From NCBI GenBank assembly GCA_905236295.1, contig CAJOQF010000214.1:1-19523 (forward strand): 19,523 bases of DNA. The letters are read 5' to 3'. Positions within the stretch are counted from its first letter, which is position 1; every line of letters begins with the position of its first letter. Positions 1-6,014 of the stretch are shown in pieces. The translations under genes and the position numbers were made by a program. The DNA comes from an uncultured Eubacterium sp. (GTDB lineage Bacteria; Bacillota; Clostridia; Lachnospirales; Lachnospiraceae). Below the pieces are notes generated by a model, which worked only from the letters and a program-made list of their open reading frames with translations, did not search any database and was not told the DNA's origin.

Positions 1-1811
1 ACTGACTTTGTACCTGTAACCGCATCTCCGGCTGCATATACGCCCTCAACGCTTGTCTCGCCATTCTCGCCGGTAACTGTAATATAGTTGCCGTGATTTA
101 GATCAAGACCGAACTCATTCGGCTCAATCGGGATGGTTGGATGCTGACCTGTCGCAAATATTACCGTATCGGCTTTAAGTGTCTCTTCGGTTCCGTCAAT
201 GATATCAAATACCATGCGTCCCTCTTCCTTTCGGAAGTTTCCGACACTCACAATAGTAACACCCGTAACATGTCCGTTTTCTCCGACAATCTCCGGGAAT
301 GATTTTGAGTTGTGAAGAACAACGCCCTCTTCCTCTGCCCAGGCTCTCTCCTCATCTGTCGCTGTCATCGCATCATAGCTCTCGAGACATGCCATGTGCA
401 CGCTCTTTGCTCCGAGTCTGAAAGCTGCTCCGGCACAATCAACCGCAACGTTACCTCCTCCGAGGATTACTACATTTTCTCCAACTTTTGCGATACCGTT
501 TTCAAAATCCCTGAGGAAATCTGTGTTTACAAGCACTCCCTCAAGATCATTGCCCGGAACCGGAATCTTTGCTCCTTTGTGTGTACCCGGAGCGGCAAAT
601 ACCGCATCAAAGCCTTCTTCCAAAAGCTTAGGCGCATTTGCAACTTCCGTACCCGTCTTTACTTCTATATCTCCCGCCTCAAGGATTGTATTTATCTCCT
701 CATCGAGAGTCTCTCTCGGAAGTCTGTATCCCGGAATACCGTATCTGAGCTGTCCTCCAAGCTTGTCGTAGGATTCAAATACCGTAACCGAATGTCCAAG
801 TTTTGCACTGTAGTATGCAACGGTAAGACCGGCAGGACCCGAGCCTATAACAGCAACCTTTTTGCCTGTAGCATCCTTCTTGAATGCGTTCTTCTTCCAC
901 TCTCCGTCATCATGCTCCGCCGCAAAGCGTTTTAGGTTTCGTATTGAAACCGACTCGTTCAAATATGTATGTTTACAACCGTCTTCACAGTTATGTACGC
1001 AAATATATCCAAGCGCATGCGGGAACGGTACTCTCTCTCTGACAGTTGCGTTTGCCGCTGCGTAATTGCCCTCTTTAATAAATCTTATATATCTCGGAAC
1101 ATCAACATGAGCCGGGCACTCGAACCTGCACGGAACAAATCCCTCTTCTCTTGTCTTGCCCTCAAGCTTATCAGCTATCTCCTGGTGCTCGCGAATTGAT
1201 CCGGTCGGGCACACCTCAACACATGCTGTACAGAATCTGCAATCTGCGTCCTTGAGGCTGTCTCCGTCTATAACAACCTGCTGTCTTCCGTTCACTTTGT
1301 CAAACTTGATCGCACCGACGCCTCGCATCTCCTGACACGCACGCACACAACGTCCGCAGAGAATACAGCGGTACATCTCATGAAGAATGATCGGGTTGCT
1401 CTCATCCGCTGCAACAGTGATCGTATTTGCCTTTAACTTGCGTCCTGTATCTCCAACGTACTGGGAGATTGAAGCAAGCTGGCATTTTCCGTATTTCGGA
1501 CATCCGGTACATTCAGCCGGATGTGTTTTAAACATAAAATCACATGAAAGTTTGCGGATTTCTTCGGCTGTCTCATCATGTGTGTTGACAACCATACCCT
1601 CTTTAACTTTTGTGATACAACTGGTGACGACTCCTTCCACACCTTCTACACCAACCACGCACATCCTGCAGGAACCGGTCGGTTTTAAGTCGTCGTGACT
1701 GCATAGATTCGGAATGTATATTCCGTTATCCAAGGCAGCCTGCAATATTGTCTTATCTGAATCAGCTTCTATAGCATGACCATCAATAGTCAATTTTACC
1801 TTATCTGCCAT
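1..1811 (-). CDS. Multi-FeS NAD(P)H oxidoreductase with GltD-like flavin module (3' end outside window)
   Basis: The reading frame stays open for 603 codons from ATG at 1809-1811 to the window edge, so the C-terminus is missing. Visible layout: a [2Fe-2S] ferredoxin domain (Cys37, 48, 51, 65); a NuoG/HndD-type His-Cys segment (His97, Cys101, 104, 110); a two-cluster 4Fe-4S domain (Cys149/152/155/159 and Cys191/194/197/201); a GltD-type N-terminal cluster region (Cys228, 232, then Cys271/275/279); then a GltD-like FAD/NAD(P) part with GSGPAGL near residue 323 and a second GGGNVA dinucleotide motif. By family this should pass electrons between NAD(P)H and ferredoxin or a partner reductase in the cytoplasm. 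It is the last gene visible in the run and is separated from the upstream flavoprotein by 421 nt. A GAGGAT-like site precedes the ATG. The physiological partner is not known; a role serving the neighbouring flavoprotein or the Etf system is inference. Family confidence is high, exact function low. Confidence 0.85.
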   Translation of the reverse strand, partial: MADKVKLTIDGHAIEADSDKTILQAALDNGIYIPNLCSHDDLKPTGSCRMCVVGVEGVEGVVTSCITKVKEGMVVNTHDETAEEIRKLSCDFMFKTHPAECTGCPKYGKCQLASISQYVGDTGRKLKANTITVAADESNPIILHEMYRCILCGRCVRACQEMRGVGAIKFDKVNGRQQVVIDGDSLKDADCRFCTACVEVCPTGSIREHQEIADKLEGKTREEGFVPCRFECPAHVDVPRYIRFIKEGNYAAANATVRERVPFPHALGYICVHNCEDGCKHTYLNESVSIRNLKRFAAEHDDGEWKKNAFKKDATGKKVAVIGSGPAGLTVAYYSAKLGHSVTVFESYDKLGGQLRYGIPGYRLPRETLDEEINTILEAGDIEVKTGTEVANAPKLLEEGFDAVFAAPGTHKGAKIPVPGNDLEGVLVNTDFLRDFENGIAKVGENVVILGGGNVAVDCAGAAFRLGAKSVHMACLESYDAMTATDEERAWAEEEGVVLHNSKSFPEIVGENGHVTGVTIVSVGNFRKEEGRMVFDIIDGTEETLKADTVIFATGQHPTIPIEPNEFGLDLNHGNYITVTGENGETSVEGVYAAGDAVTGTKS

Positions 1812-1866
1812 TTATCCTATCCTCTACCTTATTTATAACTGCGTCATGGGCGCCGACGCCTGCGAA

Positions 1867-1925
1867 AATCCGGCTCCGCTTTCTCAAAAATCACTCGCCT
1901 GTCCGTGAATCCGGCTCCACTTTCT
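1867..1925. repeat. Pair of 18-bp direct repeats
   Basis: The 18-mer AATCCGGCTCCGCTTTCT at 1867-1884 recurs at 1908-1925 with one mismatch (G to A), a 41-bp period. Both copies follow a GCCTG-containing stretch. They lie between the large palindrome and the start of the FeS oxidoreductase gene, in its likely 5' leader. Function unknown; they could be remnants of a dispersed repeat. Confidence 0.6.
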
Positions 1926-1947
1926 ACGACGCGAAAAACTCTTATTC

Positions 1948-2217
1948 AGAATCGCAGTGCTGTCACTAAAGAAGATGACTCCGAGTAAGCGATGTGATGT
2001 GTTGACTAGCAAATCATTTGACGGAACGAAAGTCAGGATCCACGCCTTACGTAGACTTTGCTTGCAAGCCAAGAGCATCGCTTTACTGCAAATGGTCTTG
2101 CAAGCCTAGTCGTAGTTAGGCGTTAGCCCGACGAAGTGAGTCAAGATTTGCGACCAACACATGGCATCGCTTACGAGAAGTGTCTCTTAACTATCGTATA
2201 ACTCAGTCTGCGATTCT
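1948..2217. repeat. 270-bp imperfect palindrome (two inverted copies of a ~125-bp repeat)
   Basis: The 421-nt gap between the FeS oxidoreductase and the flavoprotein has no convincing gene. The block 1948-2071 reappears as an imperfect reverse complement in 2090-2217. Matching pieces in the same order are AGAATCGCAG (1948-1957 with 2208-2217), GTAAGCGATG, ATGTGTTG, GCAAATC, TTGAC, ACGCCT and CTTGCAAG. The arms are diverged between these blocks. It resembles either a small MITE-like element with long inverted termini or two copies of a dispersed intergenic repeat facing each other. As RNA on the minus strand it could fold into one long hairpin. A 64-codon minus frame at 1884-2078 crosses it, but has no family resemblance and lies inside the repeat, so I do not call it a gene. 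Confidence 0.7.
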
Positions 2218-2232
2218 TGTATGCGGAGTTTT

Positions 2233-3687
2233 TTAGTTCTCGTCAGCGTATTCAGCAGCGCCTGTTCCGGCAAAACGTCCGGTGTTGATGCAGTATCCCA
2301 TGGTGTTACCCGGGAGAAGAAACATGTATGAATCACCGAAGATTGTACATGTATCTGTTCCTGCTGCGTAAAGTCCCGGAATCGGATTCCAGTCATTGTC
2401 AAGAACCTGGCAATCCTCATCGATCTTGATTCCACCGAGAGTACCATATGCTCCAGGTCTGAAGCATGCTGCGTAGAAAGGTCCTTTCTCAATCGGCTTC
2501 ATAAATTTAGCAGGCTTGTAGAAGAGTGAATCGTATGAATCGCACATATCATTGTACTCATCGACTGTCTCCATGAAGTTCTCTACGTTGATTCCGCACT
2601 TCTCTGCAAGCTCCTCAAGAGTGTCAGCCTTAACAACATCCGGATTTCCGTTTGCAATATTTGTGTCGATAGCCTCTACAAGGTCAGATACATCATCCGG
2701 ATGATGAACGAAGTTTACAACGTCAACACCCTTCTTCATGTAATACTTAGCGATCTTAGAATCAATGATAGAAAAGCCCTTTGCATCTTTCTGCATGCTG
2801 ATCGCATTTCCGGTAAATGTTGTATTCTGCATCTGCTCCTCGTTGATGAAACGCTTACCCTGAACGTTTACCATAAGGTTTGGCTGCATGAAACATGCCG
2901 GTATACAATCCGGGCCCGCATCTGTCTCTGGAAGGATGTACATCATCTCCATACCCATCGGTGTACCCTGAGCGCCAACAGCCTCTGCCATCTTGATTCC
3001 GTCGCCCTTAAGTCCCGGAATAGCGAAACTGAACATATTCTTCCTGAACTCGAATCCTGTACGATCCTTGATCATCTGCGGATTGTCACCTGCACCACCT
3101 GTTGCGATTACAACGGCTTTACATTTTACAACAACTTCCTCACCGTTTGCGTCAACACCCTTTGCTCCGCAAACCTTTCCGTCTTCCATAAGAATCTCGG
3201 TTGCTGGTGTCTCCATAAGGAACTCTGCACCATTCTCGATAGCATAGTCGCGCATTCCCTTGTTCATGATAGCGCCACCGTTACGACCGATTCCACCGTT
3301 TACTGCTACGATATGCCATGTCGGATGTGCCTTCGGGAAGTACTTGTATGCTCCCGCGAACTCAACTCCACATGACTCGTTAAGCCATGTTATTGTGTCT
3401 CCTGAATTCTCAAAATATTTCTTTACGAGACGTGCGTCTGTACGCCAGTGTGTATATTCAACAAACTCTTTGAAAGCGCCCTCAACAGAGATGTCAACCA
3501 TCATATCAAACTGATACTTTGTCTCAAGTCCGAACGGTCCCATTCCCATGTTTGCTGCTCCACCGGATACGTTTGCTTTCTCAAATACTACTACGCTTGC
3601 GCCATCCTCTGCTGCCTGAGCTGCAGCAGCAAGTCCTGAAGGACCTGATCCGAAAACTACTACGTCGGCTGTTAATTCTTTAGCCAT
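2233..3687 (-). CDS. FAD-dependent fumarate-reductase-type flavoprotein (FAD_binding_2 family)
   Basis: A 484-residue soluble flavoprotein. The N-terminal Rossmann motif GSGPSG (residues 13-18) binds FAD. A second FAD contact region follows (GGAANMGMG near 42-50), an internal GGAGDN segment sits mid-protein, and the C-terminal part has GTLGG (415-419) plus the terminal FAD-binding block ending LLPGNTMGYCINTGRFAG. This is the architecture of the flavoprotein subunit of fumarate reductase, urocanate reductase and related enoate-type reductases. It has no Tat signal, no FMN-binding domain and no heme domain, so it should act in the cytoplasm and take electrons from a separate protein. The usual HxTxGG active-site motif appears as Gly-Ala-Tyr-Gly-Thr-Leu-Gly-Gly, so the conserved His is absent and fumarate is unlikely as substrate. 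Arg410 is close by. The start is supported by a strong AAGGAGG site. The downstream FeS/GltD protein is a plausible electron donor (inference). Confidence 0.85.
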   Translation of the reverse strand: MAKELTADVVVFGSGPSGLAAAAQAAEDGASVVVFEKANVSGGAANMGMGPFGLETKYQFDMMVDISVEGAFKEFVEYTHWRTDARLVKKYFENSGDTITWLNESCGVEFAGAYKYFPKAHPTWHIVAVNGGIGRNGGAIMNKGMRDYAIENGAEFLMETPATEILMEDGKVCGAKGVDANGEEVVVKCKAVVIATGGAGDNPQMIKDRTGFEFRKNMFSFAIPGLKGDGIKMAEAVGAQGTPMGMEMMYILPETDAGPDCIPACFMQPNLMVNVQGKRFINEEQMQNTTFTGNAISMQKDAKGFSIIDSKIAKYYMKKGVDVVNFVHHPDDVSDLVEAIDTNIANGNPDVVKADTLEELAEKCGINVENFMETVDEYNDMCDSYDSLFYKPAKFMKPIEKGPFYAACFRPGAYGTLGGIKIDEDCQVLDNDWNPIPGLYAAGTDTCTIFGDSYMFLLPGNTMGYCINTGRFAGTGAAEYADEN

Positions 3688-3709
3688 TTTTATTCCTCCT
3701 TATAAATAT

Positions 3710-3744
3710 AGCGCACAGCCCAATAACTTACGAAACTGCGCGCT
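3710..3744 (-). other. Intercistronic hairpin, kinase / flavoprotein gap
   Basis: AGCGCACAG (3710-3718) pairs with CTGCGCGCT (3736-3744), a 9-bp stem with one G-U pair and a 17-nt loop. It lies just upstream of the flavoprotein ribosome binding site. On the minus strand no U-run follows, so it does not look like an intrinsic terminator; a role in mRNA processing or stability is possible. Confidence 0.55.
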
Positions 3745-3755
3745 TTTGATACTTA

Positions 3756-4868
3756 TTAATCTTCCGGCTCGAAATCAAATTTCTCCCAAACCGGTACGCC
3801 TGTGTATTCTTTTGTCTCCTCTACACCATCAAGTGCTCTGATAGCACCTGAAGCGAGAGCCTCCATCTCGAAGTCTCCTCCGTAGACGATGAATTTGCCG
3901 ATCCATCCGGCATACTTCTTGACATTTGCGATGAACTGCTCATCATTTGAAACGCCACCTGTCATAACGATCGCATCAACCTGTCCCTCAAGTACGCAAG
4001 CATATGATCCTATGTATTTGGCAAGCTGATAAGCAAACCAGTCGTAAACGAGTGATGCCCACTTATCACCCTTGGCGATCATGTCTTTGATCTTTAACAT
4101 GTCGTCTGTTCCCATGAGTGAAATAAGTCCGCCGGTCTTTGATACCTTCTCCTTCATCTGAGCCTCAGTATATTTGCCTGAGAAGCACATCTTGATGACC
4201 GGGAGAAGCGGTACATATCCTGAGCGGTTAGGTGCCGCAGGTCCGTCACCGTTAAGTACATCGTTTGCATCAACAATTCTGCCCTTTTTCTGAGCTGTTA
4301 TTGAGAGACCGCCTCCAACGTGGCATACCACAAAGTTGCAGTCCTCATATTTCTTGCCGAGCTCGTCAGCCGCGCGCATTGCAACCTCTTTCTGGTTTAA
4401 TACATGCACATGTGACTCTCTGTGGATTCCTTTTATTCCACATACTCTTGCAACATCATCAAACTCGTCAACATCCGGCGGATTTACAAGGTATGCCGGC
4501 TTGCCGGTCTGCTCTGCAAATGCACCGATGATCTGTGCGCCGAGAATTGCAGGATGCTCCATAAGTCTGCCTGATGAGCAGTCCTCCAAAATTTTGTCGT
4601 TAACCGGGAAGATTCCGCCCGGTGTGCTGACCAAGCCGCCTGAATATGCTGCGAACGCATCCATATCGGCTATATCTATGTTGTTGTTTTTTAATTCCTC
4701 AAGTATAGTCTCAACACGATATGGCTTCTGCTCAGACACTCTTGCGAAAGTCTTGAGTTTATCCGGATCATGCTGAACATTTGCCTTGAAAAGTCTCTCT
4801 TCTCCATCAAAAACTGCAAGTTTTGTGGATGTAGATCCGGGGCTTAATGTAAAAATTTTGTGTCCCAT
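3756..4868 (-). CDS. buk: Butyrate kinase family (acetokinase superfamily)
   Basis: Expected to interconvert acyl-phosphate plus ADP with carboxylate plus ATP in the cytoplasm. The 370-residue product opens with the ASKHA/acetokinase phosphate motif LSPGSTSTK (residues 8-16). It also has the Buk-type segments around NPPDVDEFDDVARVCGI and HVLNQKEVA, then HVGGGLS and the GDGPAAPNRSG region, all features of butyrate kinase rather than acetate kinase. Length fits the family (about 355-370). A longer frame begins 17 codons upstream at 4919, but the internal ATG at 4866-4868 is preceded by AAGGAG at good spacing and gives the usual N-terminus. It follows a phosphotransacetylase-like gene, making a CoA-ester to ATP pair. 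The chain length or aromatic nature of its acid cannot be read from sequence; branched-chain or aryl acids are possible. Confidence 0.9.
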   Translation of the reverse strand: MGHKIFTLSPGSTSTKLAVFDGEERLFKANVQHDPDKLKTFARVSEQKPYRVETILEELKNNNIDIADMDAFAAYSGGLVSTPGGIFPVNDKILEDCSSGRLMEHPAILGAQIIGAFAEQTGKPAYLVNPPDVDEFDDVARVCGIKGIHRESHVHVLNQKEVAMRAADELGKKYEDCNFVVCHVGGGLSITAQKKGRIVDANDVLNGDGPAAPNRSGYVPLLPVIKMCFSGKYTEAQMKEKVSKTGGLISLMGTDDMLKIKDMIAKGDKWASLVYDWFAYQLAKYIGSYACVLEGQVDAIVMTGGVSNDEQFIANVKKYAGWIGKFIVYGGDFEMEALASGAIRALDGVEETKEYTGVPVWEKFDFEPED

Positions 4869-4901
4869 CTTATTCTCCTTATTTATATACCTATGATTGT
4901 T

Positions 4902-4942
4902 TTTCGACAGGCTCAGCAAACCATGACACTGAGCCTGCGAAG
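4902..4942. repeat. REP-like palindrome between phosphotransacetylase and kinase genes
   Basis: TTCG-A-CAGGCTCAG (4903-4916) pairs with CTGAGCCTG-CGAA (4929-4941), a 13-bp stem with one bulged A and a 12-nt loop. The core TTCGACAGGCTCAG has the form of a palindromic repeat I recall as recurrent in many bacterial genomes. No U-tract follows on the minus strand. It may affect mRNA decay between the two cistrons, or simply be a mobile repeat. Confidence 0.6.
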
Positions 4943-4950
4943 CGTTTGTT

Positions 4951-5946
4951 TTATGAAGCTGAAATAATTAACATTGCGATATCGCCTACGATCTCATCTA
5001 CAGATGATCCTCTTGAGCTGTCCGCAACCGGCTTGTTAAATCCGCAGAGTGTATGTCCGTAGCCTTTGCCCTTTGCAAAGAGCTGAACCATCTTGATTCC
5101 TATGTTTGCCGCTGAAAGATCCGGGAAAATGAGGATGTTTGCTTTTCCGGCAACTTCACTTTCTCTCTTAACCTTCTTTGCTGCGACTTCCGGTTTAACT
5201 GCTGTATCGAGCTGGAACTCGCCGTCTACCTTGAGGTCAGGGCGTATCTTTCTTGTGATCTCTATAGCCTCTTTGATTCGGTCAACCGATGCTGCCGATC
5301 CACTTCCGTCTGTAGAGAAGCTAAGGAAAGCGCATCTCGGTTCCCAACCCATGAGCGCTTTGACATTATCGCAGGTTGAGATTGCTATTCCTGAGAGATC
5401 CTCAGCTGAAGGTTCCGGGATAAGTCCACAGTCAGCCAACACAAGACGGTCTCCTTCCGGACCCTCGAATCCCGGGATCTCAGTAAGTGCGAAAATAGAT
5501 GCCTTGTCGACTCCATCCTGCATTCCAATACACTGTGCTGCTGCGATAAGAACATCACCGGTAGTATTTACGTGTCCGCAGAATGTACAGTCAACATAGC
5601 CTGCTGCCTCAAGGATCATTGCATAGTACATAGGATCCTTGCTCATCTTGCGGCGTGAACCTTTCTCAGAGAGAACAAGCTTCTCATAGCTCATATATTT
5701 GGCAATGACTTCTTCCATCTTTGCCTCGTCTGTTGTATCGAATATCTCCATACCGTCTGTCGAAACACCGACACGGTCTGCTGTCTCTTTTATAACTGCC
5801 GGATCGTTTACGAGTACCGGAGTGCCGATTCCTTTGTCAAGAACAATGCGGGCTGCCTGAAGGGTCTTGTCTGCATCACACTCCGGCATTGCCACGCGCT
5901 TCGGATTCTTTTTAGCTTTTTCGATCAATTCTTCAATCAGTGTCAT
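4951..5946 (-). CDS. pta: Phosphate acetyl/acyltransferase (Pta-like)
   Basis: Transfers an acyl group between CoA and phosphate. The 331-residue protein has the Pta layout: VAMPECDADKTLQAA near the N-terminus, DGEFQLDTAV in the middle, and the signature region FPDLSAANIGIKMVQ followed by FNKPVADSSRG and SSVDEI near the C-terminus. Classic Pta has NPDL-x-AGNIGYK and L-x-KPV-x-DLSRG, so it belongs to the Pta side of the family rather than to the shorter phosphotransbutyrylase, but with substitutions in the signature motifs. Paired here with a butyrate-kinase-type enzyme rather than acetate kinase, so acyl specificity may be altered (inference). A longer frame starts at 5991, but ATG 5944-5946 has CAGGAGG just upstream, and the longer version would begin inside a perfect hairpin. 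Confidence 0.85.
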   Translation of the reverse strand: MTLIEELIEKAKKNPKRVAMPECDADKTLQAARIVLDKGIGTPVLVNDPAVIKETADRVGVSTDGMEIFDTTDEAKMEEVIAKYMSYEKLVLSEKGSRRKMSKDPMYYAMILEAAGYVDCTFCGHVNTTGDVLIAAAQCIGMQDGVDKASIFALTEIPGFEGPEGDRLVLADCGLIPEPSAEDLSGIAISTCDNVKALMGWEPRCAFLSFSTDGSGSAASVDRIKEAIEITRKIRPDLKVDGEFQLDTAVKPEVAAKKVKRESEVAGKANILIFPDLSAANIGIKMVQLFAKGKGYGHTLCGFNKPVADSSRGSSVDEIVGDIAMLIISAS

Positions 5947-5980
5947 TTTTATAAATCCTCCTGATTTATCTTTGTAATCC

Positions 5981-6005
5981 GATGCCCGCATAAAATGCGG
6001 GCATC
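5981..6005. other. Perfect intercistronic hairpin, hydrolase / phosphotransacetylase gap
   Basis: GATGCCCGCA (5981-5990) and TGCGGGCATC (5996-6005) form a perfect 10-bp stem with a 5-nt TAAAA loop. It sits immediately after the hydrolase stop and about 35 nt before the phosphotransacetylase start. There is no U-run on either side, so it is not a standard terminator; an mRNA-stabilising or processing element is more likely. Confidence 0.7.
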
Positions 6006-6014
6006 AGTCTGTAA

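Noticed and set aside
312..935. 207-codon plus-strand open frame
   Set aside because: It lies antisense to the FeS/GltD oxidoreductase, whose motifs are unambiguous; the antisense product has no recognisable domain.
1884..2078. 64-codon minus-strand frame in the 421-nt gap
   Set aside because: It runs through the direct repeats and the palindrome arm, lacks a good ribosome binding site, and its product resembles nothing I recognise.
1948..2217. CRISPR array
   Set aside because: There are no regularly spaced direct repeats with unique spacers; the similarity is inverted, and no cas genes are near.
2701..3375. 224-codon plus-strand open frame
   Set aside because: It is fully antisense to the well-supported flavoprotein gene, has Cys/His-rich composition typical of shadow frames and no ribosome binding site or family resemblance.
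5947..5991. Longer N-terminus for the phosphotransacetylase starting at 5991
   Set aside because: It would begin inside a perfect hairpin with no ribosome binding site; the ATG at 5944-5946 has CAGGAGG and gives the normal family start.
5981..6005. Intrinsic terminator after the hydrolase gene
   Set aside because: The stem is strong but no U-run follows on the minus strand, so termination here is not supported.
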